From contig CAMELR010000013.1 of assembly GCA_945923775.1 (NCBI GenBank), forward strand, positions 1 through 64,000: a stretch of DNA of 64,000 bases, in the 5' to 3' direction. Made by a program: the position numbers and the translations under genes. Below the pieces are notes generated by a model. That model made no database searches and was not told the DNA's origin. It saw only the letters and a list, made by a program, of their open reading frames with translations. Shown here in pieces: positions 1-6,995 of this stretch (position 1 is its first letter; each line of letters begins with the position of its first letter). Source of the stretch: an uncultured Clostridia bacterium. Its GTDB lineage: Bacteria; Bacillota; Clostridia; Oscillospirales; Ruminococcaceae.

Positions 1-54
1 ACCTATGACCCTCTGCTTGTAAGGCAGATGCTCTCCCAGCTGAGCTAAACTTCC
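1..54 (-). tRNA. tRNA-Val (TAC), 3' part cut by window edge
   Basis: Read on the minus strand this begins GGAAGTT, then TA and the D-arm GCTCAGCTGGGAGAGC, then an anticodon arm with loop CTTACAA carrying anticodon TAC (valine). The T-arm and acceptor 3' half lie outside the window. A perfect promoter sits upstream at 115-143. Confidence 0.9.
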
Positions 55-114
55 ACATTTAGAAATCGCTTTTCGTTTTCGTTTCTTTTGTATCTCTCGT
101 CAAGCGACTTCTAT

Positions 115-143
115 ATTATACACGCAAAAAGCAATTTTGTCAA
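115..143 (-). promoter_or_regulatory. Sigma-A promoter of the tRNA-Val transcript
   Basis: On the minus strand TTGACA (143-138), a 17-bp spacer and TATAAT (120-115) match the consensus exactly. It lies between the end of hslO and tRNA-Val, so it drives the tRNA. Confidence 0.85.
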
Positions 144-163
144 GCGTTTTTCAAAACTTTTTT

Positions 164-1045
164 TTAATTTTTTTGTTCTTTGAGCAAGTTGCTTATTTCG
201 GCTGTTGAAAACTTATACTTCTTATTGCAAAAGTGACAACAAACTTCCGTTTCTTCGCCCTCGTCCACCAGTTTCTGGAGTTCTTTCTTGCCCAGGCTGA
301 TCAGAATTTGCTCAGTTCTTTCACGGGAACAGTCACAATAGTACACAGCTTCCCACTGATCAAGTATCTCACCGCCGAGACCCTCAAGAGCCGAAACAGC
401 AAGTTCCTCCGGCTTGAGCCCCTTCTCCAGCATTCCCGTAATCGACTCCATATGCTGCAAATTGTCCTCAATGACCTTAACAGAGCTGTCCAGAACCGGG
501 GGCACAAGCTGAAGCATATACCCGCCCGCAGCTTTTATAGTAGCGTCCTCATTGAACACTATGCCAAGGGCGCAGACCGTAGGGATCTGCTCACTCACTG
601 TATAGTATGCCGTGATATCCTCGGCAATATTCCCCGAAACCAGCGGGATCTGCCCGACATACGGTTCTTTCAGCCCCATATCCTTGACTACGGTAAGATT
701 TCCGTCGCGGCCAACGCAGGCGGCAACATCGAGTCCTCCGTCGCTTCTGAGTGGGACAACAGCCTTGGCATTGCCGACGCAGCATTTAACATTCCCGCGG
801 TAGTCCGCAACGACCGTAAGCGTACCGCAGGGACCGCCGCCATTAACGCGCAGAGTAAGGGTATCCCCCTCGTTCTTGAGCAGCGCGCCCATGATAGCGC
901 CCGCGGTGCACATTCTGCCAAGTGCGGCGGTCACTACCGGAGTAGGCTGGTGCAGGCGTTCGATCTCCCTGACGATATCGGTTGTATCAATTGCGGAACA
1001 TAATACACTTCCGTCCTCCGAAAGCGCTCTTACTAACTTTCCCAT
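164..1045 (-). CDS. hslO: Hsp33 redox-regulated chaperone
   Basis: A 293-aa cytosolic holdase that in the Hsp33 family is switched on by oxidation of a zinc-bound cysteine centre. The C-terminus shows the signature CDC, a spacer of about 30 residues, then CHFC, which is the CxC...CxxC zinc switch. The N-terminus (VRALSEDGSVLCSAIDTTD) and the central MGALLKNEGDTLTLRVNGGG match the family substrate-binding core. Length is normal. It starts with ATG at 1045 and lies 37 bp downstream of the methyltransferase gene, in the same direction, so co-transcription is possible. Nothing unusual was seen. Confidence 0.95.
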   Translation of the reverse strand: MGKLVRALSEDGSVLCSAIDTTDIVREIERLHQPTPVVTAALGRMCTAGAIMGALLKNEGDTLTLRVNGGGPCGTLTVVADYRGNVKCCVGNAKAVVPLRSDGGLDVAACVGRDGNLTVVKDMGLKEPYVGQIPLVSGNIAEDITAYYTVSEQIPTVCALGIVFNEDATIKAAGGYMLQLVPPVLDSSVKVIEDNLQHMESITGMLEKGLKPEELAVSALEGLGGEILDQWEAVYYCDCSRERTEQILISLGKKELQKLVDEGEETEVCCHFCNKKYKFSTAEISNLLKEQKN

Positions 1046-1082
1046 GTTGTATCTCCATTATATGAACTATGCTGATGAAATG

Positions 1083-1823
1083 TTACTTTTTTCTTGCGCA
1101 GAACATTAGCTTGTCGCTCTGTGCGCCGGGTTCACTGTCGGTGAGGTATTCCCTGACCTCCAGGATCTCAAACCCGCTCTCCGAAAGGAGTTTCTCCACC
1201 TGTTCAGAAGGCATGGTAATCTCGCGGAAATTCTCCTCCATGCGCTCGTAAAGACCGTCCCCCGCTTCCGCGAAGATGTTCAGCGAAATATCCACGCCGT
1301 TGTCCACCGGGCTGAATTCATTCTGCCACACGCAGTAAACGTCGTCAAGGTCGTAAACGAACACATTATCCGCCAGCACCTTTTCGTGCTTATATATAGT
1401 ATTGAAGTCAAACAGCAGCAGACCTCCCCTGCGGAGATTGAGCGCCGCCGCCCTGAAGAACTTCGCGATATCCGCAGCAGAGCTGAGATGATTAACGCTG
1501 TCGAGGGTAGAAACGATGATATCCGCCTCGCCGTAAAGGTCAAGCTCCGTCATATCCTGGCAGATGTACTGCACCCCGTCGTGCGGCTTGTTCATAGCTT
1601 CCGAGAGCATATCCGTGGAAGACTCCGCGCCGATCACATCGTAGCCAAGCCCCGCCAGACGCGCCGTCAGATTTCCGGTGCCGCAGCCTGCGTCCGCCAG
1701 GAAATTCCCGTCACCGTCGCGGAACTTTCTGATTTTGCCGTCGTAATATTCCGCAATCTGGTCGTACGGGACATTCAGCGTGAGCTTGTCGTAGACCTGC
1801 GCGAAAACGCCGTAACCCGCCAT
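1083..1823 (-). CDS. Class I SAM-dependent methyltransferase
   Basis: A 246-aa protein with a Rossmann-type methyltransferase core. Motif I is DAGCGTGNL near residue 42, and DIIVSTLDSVNHL fits the motif IV region. The substrate is not known. I start at ATG 1823; a GTG two residues earlier (1826) is also possible. The stop of the upstream yerC-like gene overlaps this start (GTGATG), so the two are almost certainly translationally coupled and share the promoter at 2164-2192. Confidence 0.85.
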   Translation of the reverse strand: MAGYGVFAQVYDKLTLNVPYDQIAEYYDGKIRKFRDGDGNFLADAGCGTGNLTARLAGLGYDVIGAESSTDMLSEAMNKPHDGVQYICQDMTELDLYGEADIIVSTLDSVNHLSSAADIAKFFRAAALNLRRGGLLLFDFNTIYKHEKVLADNVFVYDLDDVYCVWQNEFSPVDNGVDISLNIFAEAGDGLYERMEENFREITMPSEQVEKLLSESGFEILEVREYLTDSEPGAQSDKLMFCARKK

Positions 1824-2110
1824 CACTTATCTTCCTTCATGCGGTCGAAAACGATCTGATAACCGCCCGCCGCCTGGTAGTTCAGGGTCTTGTTGACTCT
1901 GGAAATCGTAGCGGTGCTTGCGCCGGTTTTCTTTACTATATCATTATATACACAGTTGTCGGTAAGGAGCTTCGCAACGTGCAGGCGCTGAGAAATAGCC
2001 TTCAGCTCCTGCGGCGTGCAGAGATCCTCGAAGAATGCGTAGCACTCGTCCTCAGTCTTGAGCGAAAGAATCGCCTTGAACAGATAGTCCATATTTTCAT
2101 CTTTTTTCAT
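1823..2110 (-). CDS. YerC/YecD family TrpR-related repressor
   Basis: A 95-aa protein with the TrpR/YerC helix-turn-helix: LCTPQELKAISQRLHVAKLL followed by KKTGASTATISRVNKTL as the recognition helix region. The family includes DNA-binding repressors. A GGAGG ribosome site lies 6 nt before the ATG. It is first in a two-gene operon with the methyltransferase. A perfect palindrome overlaps the -35 box of its own promoter, which suggests autoregulation; that is inference, not shown. Confidence 0.85.
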   Translation of the reverse strand: MKKDENMDYLFKAILSLKTEDECYAFFEDLCTPQELKAISQRLHVAKLLTDNCVYNDIVKKTGASTATISRVNKTLNYQAAGGYQIVFDRMKEDK

Positions 2111-2163
2111 AGTATACCTCCATTAAGGCATTCCAGCGGCGAACCACCGGATAGTTTATCAAC

Positions 2164-2200
2164 ATTTTACCATATCAAAGCACAAAAGTCAAGACTTTTG
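2164..2200 (-). promoter_or_regulatory. Promoter of the yerC operon with overlapping palindromic operator
   Basis: On the minus strand TTGACT (2192-2187), 17 bp, TAAAAT (2169-2164). The perfect palindrome CAAAAGTC-AA-GACTTTTG at 2183-2200 covers the -35 box. A DNA-binding protein there would block the promoter; YerC itself is the obvious candidate. Confidence 0.6.
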
Positions 2201-2241
2201 ACCCCTAAAGCGAAAAAATTCCTCATAATAACCATCAAATC

Positions 2242-2270
2242 TTGACAAACGTCAGACAATGCGTTAGAAT
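2242..2270 (+). promoter_or_regulatory. Promoter of the methyltransferase gene at 2299
   Basis: TTGACA (2242-2247), 17-bp spacer, TAGAAT (2265-2270). It is divergent from the yerC promoter, with about 40 bp between the two -35 boxes. Confidence 0.75.
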
Positions 2271-2298
2271 TATAAAAAAATGTAAAGGAGAAACACTC

Positions 2299-3057
2299 AT
2301 GAATATAATCTGGAACGCCGACAAATACGCGTCGGATTTCTCATTTGTGTATAAATACGGAGAAGATGTGCTGAGACTTCTCGACCTCCCCGCCGGGGCC
2401 TCCGTGCTGGCTCTCGGCTGCGGCAGCGGAGCACTCTCAAAGGCTCTCGCTGAGAGGGGCTACCGCGTAACTGCGGCGGACGCCTCCCCGGAGCAGCTCA
2501 GAAAAGCGCGCGAGCTGAACCCCGGCATTGAATACATACAGGCGGACGCGACAAACTTCACGCTTCCCAAGCCGGTGGACGGCGTATTTTCAAATGCGGT
2601 GTTCCACTGGATAGACAGCGAAAAGCAGGCGGATATGCTCTCCTGCATATACCGGGCATTGAAACCAGGCGGACAGCTCGTTTTCGAAATGGGCGGAAAA
2701 GGAAACAACCAGCTCATACACGCAGCTCTCACCGAGAAATTCACCGAGCGCGGACTTACTTATAATATAGGGAAATACTTCGCAAGCATAGGCGAGTACG
2801 CCCAGAAACTGGAGACCGCAGGCTTCAAGGTAGTCTACGCGACCCTGTTCGACCGTCCCACGGAGCTTCACGGAGAGCACGGAGCCGCAGACTGGATAGA
2901 CATGTTTGCCGGAAACGCATTCGAAGGTATGAGCAGCAAGCTGAAACGCGAAATTGAGCTTGCCGCGGAAGAGAGACTCCGCCCGGCGCTTTACCGCAGC
3001 GGAAAGTGGTACGCAGATTACGTGCGCCTGAGAATGAAAGCCGTAAAGCCGCTCTGA
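2299..3057 (+). CDS. Class I SAM-dependent methyltransferase
   Basis: A 252-aa protein. Motif I reads LALGCGSGALS and is followed by VTAADASPEQL (motif II) and VDGVFSNAVFHWI (motif IV), typical of trans-aconitate/UbiE-like small-molecule methyltransferases. The ORF track starts at 2242, but AAAGGAG at 2285-2290 and ATG at 2299 fit better, since the track start falls on the -35 box of the promoter. It is transcribed divergently from the yerC operon. The substrate is unknown. Confidence 0.85.
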   Translation: MNIIWNADKYASDFSFVYKYGEDVLRLLDLPAGASVLALGCGSGALSKALAERGYRVTAADASPEQLRKARELNPGIEYIQADATNFTLPKPVDGVFSNAVFHWIDSEKQADMLSCIYRALKPGGQLVFEMGGKGNNQLIHAALTEKFTERGLTYNIGKYFASIGEYAQKLETAGFKVVYATLFDRPTELHGEHGAADWIDMFAGNAFEGMSSKLKREIELAAEERLRPALYRSGKWYADYVRLRMKAVKPL

Positions 3058-3157
3058 TTATGAAAAATCAAAAACCACTCATAAGTGCAGAAACAGTCTG
3101 CCGAAAACTATAATTTAGCGGTTACATGTTAACTACCGCGTCAGCTATTGGTTTTCG

Positions 3158-3384
3158 CTTCCTTTTGCTTACAAAAGGAAGTGGGAGCGTGAGGGCAAAG
3201 CCCTCACACTTCGCGCGCCAGCGCGAATACTCCGCACGGAGTGCGGCTACTCTGCGCGCCGGCGCGCAGTTAAACGTAAAAAGAGCGCTAAAGGGGTGTG
3301 GGGGAAAACAAGAGTTTTCCCCCACAATCAACACATTGTCTTTGTTGAGCCTATCCTCCGAAACAGTCCGGTGGACTGTTTCGG
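3158..3384. repeat. Cluster of seven short-loop palindromes
   Basis: Intergenic between a methyltransferase and tRNA-Leu, without a supported ORF. Successive perfect stems: 3158-3181 (10 bp, 4-nt loop), 3189-3207 (GTGAGGGC/GCCCTCAC), 3210-3227 (7 bp), 3229-3242 (ACTCCG/CGGAGT), 3252-3269 (CTGCGCGCC/GGCGCGCAG with no loop), 3297-3326 (13 bp, 4-nt loop) and 3358-3384 (12 bp, 3-nt loop). Loops are 0-4 nt. The function is unknown; it could be a structured RNA or a composite REP-like repeat. Confidence 0.75.
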
Positions 3385-3473
3385 AAGCACACTACGCCTC
3401 TGAACAAGCATTTTCACCAACATGTCAAACTGCACCCGCCCATAAAATCGGGTAAAAACTTCCGTATAAAAAT

Positions 3474-3500
3474 AAAAAACCGTCCAATGGACGGTTTTTT
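3474..3500 (-). terminator. Intrinsic terminator of tRNA-Leu
   Basis: AAAAAACCGTCC-aat-GGACGGTTTTTT forms a 12-bp stem with a 3-nt loop, and each strand ends in a T run. It begins 4 nt past the tRNA CCA end, and the symmetry means it could act in both directions. Confidence 0.85.
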
Positions 3501-3503
3501 ATT

Positions 3504-3588
3504 TGGTGCGGGTGACGGGACTTGAACCCGTATGTCATACAACACACGCACCTCAAACGTGCCTGTCTGCCAGTTCCAGCACACCCGC
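3504..3588 (-). tRNA. tRNA-Leu (GAG)
   Basis: 85 nt on the minus strand. Acceptor GCGGGTG pairs with CACCCGC before A-CCA, and CCA is encoded. The anticodon loop TTTGAGG gives anticodon GAG. There is a long variable arm (TGTTGTATGACA) and T-loop GGTTCAAGTCC, as expected for a class II leucine tRNA. Confidence 0.93.
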
Positions 3589-3681
3589 ATATATACCCGC
3601 TGAGATTTCCGAACCCTCCAGAAACCCTGATCTCTCAGTGAGTTTCTTTCTTTTGAGTTCCTGTCTCTCAACGACTATGTT

Positions 3682-3710
3682 ATTATATCACAGGCAAGCC
3701 GATTTGTCAA
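3682..3710 (-). promoter_or_regulatory. Sigma-A promoter of tRNA-Leu
   Basis: On the minus strand TTGACA (3710-3705), 17-bp spacer, TATAAT (3687-3682), a perfect match upstream of tRNA-Leu. Confidence 0.85.
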
Positions 3711-3759
3711 TAGCTTTTTCAAAAAAACTCAAATTTTTTCGAATATTTTTTTACCCCGG

Positions 3760-4011
3760 CTATTTAATGGGATACTTGTCCGGAAATTCCAGCCGGATAC
3801 CATTCTCCCTTGCCCTGCGATAAAGCGCGGACAACCGGCACAGTACCGCGTTTTCCTCGTATATCAGCGCGTCGATGGAAGGCTCGTCGCTCACGTTGTC
3901 GTAGTTTGTGCGGATACTGTCCAGCCTGTCCTTTAAATCGTCGTATTCTCGTTTAAATGCCCTTGCGCGGCTCTCCTCCGCTGTGTCGCGGCGTTTCAGC
4001 AGACCTTTCAT
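3760..4011 (-). CDS. Small coiled-coil protein, DUF2508/YaaL-like
   Basis: An 83-aa, strongly charged, helical protein (AFKREYDDLKDRLDSIRTNY; LSALYRRARENGI). Layout and the closing YRRARENGIRLEFPDK resemble the DUF2508 (B. subtilis YaaL) family, whose role is unknown. Its stop lies in an AT-rich stretch before tRNA-Leu. The family call rests on pattern memory only. Confidence 0.6.
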   Translation of the reverse strand: MKGLLKRRDTAEESRARAFKREYDDLKDRLDSIRTNYDNVSDEPSIDALIYEENAVLCRLSALYRRARENGIRLEFPDKYPIK

Positions 4012-4080
4012 AGCGGCTCCTTTCGGCTCGTTAAGGCTCGTTACCGTGTTCTGCTGAATTATATTCTCCCCGCCCGGGAT

Positions 4081-5076
4081 TTATGCCGCTGTATCCCCGC
4101 TCTGAGAACCCTCCGGGCGAACTGCGTTCACAGTGTACCCCGCCTCGCCGAGAAGGTCGATTATCGACGGCTCCGCATAAAAATGCATGGTCCCCACAAA
4201 TACGAACGCGAGATCTCCGTTCTGGAGCGCGTTTATAACGAACTCCGCCATTCCCCGCTGACGGTCGGCGTACATCATATTATAATAAGTCTGCCAGTCG
4301 TCCGGGTCCGTGACCTCCTCCGGGTCGTAGACCTCCAGCCCGCGGAAATACTCGTCGTCGAAGCTGCTCCACGCGCTGTAAAGCTCCATCGTGGACTCCG
4401 CCTGCTGCCGGAACTTCTCATCATCGGAGCATTCGCCGAGCAGCTCAAGCTGAACGCTCATCGGAATGCTGCCCATCATCTTGTACTGAGCAGCAGCCCC
4501 CTCGACCTCACGTATCTCCTTGCGCTCCCTGTGAGCCATCTCCAGAAACGTGGTTTCCGTGCCGTACTGCGTCTGAAGCCCGGTCCTATCCAGCACCGCC
4601 GAGCCGAAAACAGACGTCCAGTAAAACGGCTTCATGTACTCAAGCGACTCATTATATATCCCGAGGCTTCTGAAATACTCCACAACCCCGTCATGCTCCG
4701 GAATGACCTCCGCCGCAGTAGTCCCGTCGAGCCTGAGATACCCCGCGCACTCGGAAACAAGCCTGCTGTCTCCGCTGAAAGCAACGGTGTCAAGCTCCGG
4801 CGCAACGTAGGTGCTGTTGCGGTACGCCTCCGTCACATACTCCGGATATACCGCGTCCTCAGTACCAGCATGCATGCTCCCAAGCAGGAACACCTGCGCG
4901 CCGGCCTGTTCGTCCTCCACCACCCAGAACGGCGGCGTGACCGCCCCCTCCTCGGCGGCGGGGGTGAGATCCACCTCCAGTGGAGAATTAGGCTCCCGGC
5001 TCCCGCCGGAGCACGCGGAAGCAAGCAGAATCCCCGCCGCGCACAGAATCGCCGCGGCAGTCCTGAAAAGTCTCAT
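4081..5076 (-). CDS. TraB/GumN-family lipoprotein
   Basis: A 331-aa protein. It has a lipoprotein signal with lipobox LASAC near residues 18-22, so it is probably anchored outside the membrane. The TraB/GumN pattern is visible at both ends: WVVEDEQAGAQVFLLGSMHAG near residue 60 and LAFVFVGTMHFYAEPSIIDL near 295, giving the paired GxxH motifs of this putative metalloprotease-like fold. The precise function is unknown. It follows the 74-aa ORF by 10 nt and lies in an operon with it and the histidine phosphatase. Confidence 0.85.
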   Translation of the reverse strand: MRLFRTAAAILCAAGILLASACSGGSREPNSPLEVDLTPAAEEGAVTPPFWVVEDEQAGAQVFLLGSMHAGTEDAVYPEYVTEAYRNSTYVAPELDTVAFSGDSRLVSECAGYLRLDGTTAAEVIPEHDGVVEYFRSLGIYNESLEYMKPFYWTSVFGSAVLDRTGLQTQYGTETTFLEMAHRERKEIREVEGAAAQYKMMGSIPMSVQLELLGECSDDEKFRQQAESTMELYSAWSSFDDEYFRGLEVYDPEEVTDPDDWQTYYNMMYADRQRGMAEFVINALQNGDLAFVFVGTMHFYAEPSIIDLLGEAGYTVNAVRPEGSQSGDTAA

Positions 5077-5086
5077 GGCGCTTCCC

Positions 5087-5311
5087 TCAGTTCGAAAGGC
5101 GGCAGAGACAGTCCTCGCACGCCTGAGCCTCGTCGGCGTATTCGCTGACTTCCATGCGGTCGCCGTCCTCGCAGTAGTACACCAGCCACTTGCCGTCCTC
5201 GTTTATGAGGCATATCCTCTGATCCTCGTCGTCGCCGCTGCCGCAGATGTTGTAGTAGTAATGCGGAATATCCAGCTCAAAGAGCTTTGTTTGCAGATCC
5301 TGTACTGTCAT
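5087..5311 (-). CDS. Hypothetical acidic protein, 74 aa
   Basis: Unrecognised. It is acidic with four cysteines, two of them in CEDCLC near the C-terminus. It sits between the phosphatase gene (24 nt upstream) and the TraB-like gene (10 nt downstream), all on the minus strand. ATG at 5311 is preceded by GGGAGGAAC, a good ribosome site, which supports translation. Confidence 0.65.
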   Translation of the reverse strand: MTVQDLQTKLFELDIPHYYYNICGSGDDEDQRICLINEDGKWLVYYCEDGDRMEVSEYADEAQACEDCLCRLSN

Positions 5312-5335
5312 AGTTCCTCCCTGTTGTCGTGTTTG

Positions 5336-5944
5336 TCAAAACAGCCTGCCGCTTATCTCGAACGCAGGCCCCTTCTGCCACAGGAATGTGGAAAGAAGTA
5401 TCTCGAAGCCCTCGCCCGGGCCGCACATGTAATCCGCCGGGTGTCCCTTCGGCAGACCGAAGCCCGCCAGCAGATTAGTTATAACTCCGCCGTGCGTTAC
5501 CATTGCCGCGCGGGTTATCTCCTTCTTCATCATGTCGCGGAAGATGATGTCAAGCCCGCTTATGCAGCGCAGCGAGAAATCCCCGAACTTCTCTCCCTCG
5601 GGAGGACATGCCTCCGGACCTCCCTTGAGCCACGCAGTGTATTCCGGAAGGTTCTCAAGCTCCTTCTGGGTCTTTCCCTCGAACTGCCCGAAATCCATCT
5701 CGGCGATCTCGTCCACCTTGGAAAGCTGGATATCCGGGTAGATGATCTGCGCAGTCTCAACGCAGCGCTTGAGCGGAGAGGTGTACACCTTCTCAACATA
5801 GGGGTATACACCCGCCTTAACGAGCTGCTGGATCTGCTTCTCGCCCTGGGGGCAGAGCGCGAGATCCGTCTGACCGATGTACTTTCCGTCGAGATTTCCC
5901 TCTGTGATTCCGTGGCGTATCAGATACAGATAGTAGTTTTTCAT
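5336..5944 (-). CDS. Histidine phosphatase family protein (phosphoglycerate-mutase-like)
   Basis: A 202-aa cytosolic protein. The catalytic RHG motif is in YLIRHGITEGNLDGKYIGQT at residues 6-25, the second conserved histidine is in MVTHGGV near residue 150, and SPLKRCVETAQII is the usual substrate-binding segment. The substrate cannot be told from sequence; cobalamin-precursor, sugar and nucleotide phosphatases share this fold. It is the first gene of a three-gene minus-strand operon. Confidence 0.9.
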   Translation of the reverse strand: MKNYYLYLIRHGITEGNLDGKYIGQTDLALCPQGEKQIQQLVKAGVYPYVEKVYTSPLKRCVETAQIIYPDIQLSKVDEIAEMDFGQFEGKTQKELENLPEYTAWLKGGPEACPPEGEKFGDFSLRCISGLDIIFRDMMKKEITRAAMVTHGGVITNLLAGFGLPKGHPADYMCGPGEGFEILLSTFLWQKGPAFEISGRLF

Positions 5945-6120
5945 AGTTTTATTACCTTTCGTATTATAGAATGCTTTTTAACATGACTTGTGTTGACCCA
6001 GAGTTTCGGTCACAATATACAGCGTCTTAACCGCAGACAAATGTCGAAACCCGCCGGAAAGCGCATAACTGTTATAGATAATGCCCTATGGTGCTGTCGC
6101 ATTTTTGTGAAATATGACAC

Positions 6121-6149
6121 TTTACAAATCGGAATATCCAGTTTATAAT
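6121..6149 (+). promoter_or_regulatory. Promoter of the XRE regulator
   Basis: TTTACA (6121-6126), 17 bp, TATAAT (6144-6149), about 65 bp upstream of the start codon. Confidence 0.75.
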
Positions 6150-6214
6150 ATACAATATGGTATTATAGATAAAATAAAGTAACCATGGGGAAAATAACAC
6201 TAAGGAGAAAATGT

Positions 6215-6883
6215 ATGAATAAAGACTTCCCCCGTATCATGACGCTTCTGCGTAAAGAACGGGGTCTTAGCCAGAAACAGGCGGCTGCCGACCTTGACGT
6301 CACCCAGGCGCTGCTGTCGCACTACGAAAACGGCAAGCGCGAATGCGGACTTGACTTCCTGGTGCGTGCCGCTGACTATTATAAGGTATCAGTAGATTAT
6401 CTGCTCGGCCGCTCGCCCATGAGCAGCGGGGCTTCCATTTCAGAGCAGGAGCTTCCAGAGAGCACCGACGCCGAGAAATACGAGGGCACGCCCTCCGGCC
6501 TGTCGGTATTCTTCCAGAAGAAGCTGCTGACGAACTCCATCGAGATACTGTTCTCACTGCTTATCAAAGCGAAGAACGCGGAGCTTTCAAAAGCTGTGTA
6601 CTCCTACATGTCGCTTGCGGTCTACCGCTGCTTCAGAATGGTACACAGCGCGGGGAGAGCGAACGACGAGCATGTGTTCAGCGTACCCGAGGAGAAGGTC
6701 GCAGGGCTTACCAGCGCGGCACTCGCCATCGAGGATATCCACGCGAGAACAGCGGGAACCTCCGGCGGCTCCGAGGACGATAAGATAACCACAGCGCGGC
6801 TGGAGCAGGAATACACCAAGCAGGCTGCGGCGCTGCTGTCGATAGTGAATACCTCCGAAAAGACCTTGAACAAACTCATGTGA
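6215..6883 (+). CDS. XRE-family transcriptional regulator
   Basis: A 222-aa protein. Residues 1-65 form a classical HTH_3 domain: RKERGLSQKQAAADLDVTQA then LLSHYENGKRECGLDFLVRA, followed by YYKVSVDYLLGRSP. The C-terminal about 150 residues are helical without a recognised effector domain. I reject the track start at 6185 and use ATG 6215, 7 nt after AAGGAG. It has its own promoter and two terminators downstream, so it is monocistronic. The target is unknown. Confidence 0.88.
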   Translation: MNKDFPRIMTLLRKERGLSQKQAAADLDVTQALLSHYENGKRECGLDFLVRAADYYKVSVDYLLGRSPMSSGASISEQELPESTDAEKYEGTPSGLSVFFQKKLLTNSIEILFSLLIKAKNAELSKAVYSYMSLAVYRCFRMVHSAGRANDEHVFSVPEEKVAGLTSAALAIEDIHARTAGTSGGSEDDKITTARLEQEYTKQAAALLSIVNTSEKTLNKLM

Positions 6884-6902
6884 GCCTTATTTCATACATA
6901 CG

Positions 6903-6924
6903 CTGACAGCCTCCGGGCTGTCAG
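6903..6924 (+). terminator. Intrinsic terminator after the XRE gene
   Basis: CTGACAGCC-tccg-GGCTGTCAG, a 9-bp stem followed by TTTT, 19 nt after the stop codon. Confidence 0.8.
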
Positions 6925-6940
6925 TTTTGGTTATAGGAGG

Positions 6941-6968
6941 ATCCGGTCTGAATTTACGCAGACCGGAT
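6941..6968. terminator. Second hairpin terminator, probably for the flippase operon
   Basis: ATCCGGTCTG-aatttacg-CAGACCGGAT, a 10-bp perfect stem followed by TTTTTC on the plus strand. It lies 28 nt past the end of the convergent flippase gene. On the minus strand the T run is weak (only AT after the stem), so plus-strand use fits best. Confidence 0.6.
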
Positions 6969-6995
6969 TTTTCGTCTGCGGTTTCAGAGCCGCTC

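Noticed and set aside
3122-3455. Short ORFs in the palindrome cluster
   Set aside because: Their reading runs through inverted repeats, which gives mirrored, unnatural peptides; no ribosome site.
4183-5986. Long plus-strand ORFs of 321 and 391 aa (4183-5148 and 4811-5986)
   Set aside because: They are antisense shadows of the TraB-like, 74-aa and phosphatase genes, which have clear motifs and ribosome sites; the plus products are Arg/His/Leu-rich and have no domains.
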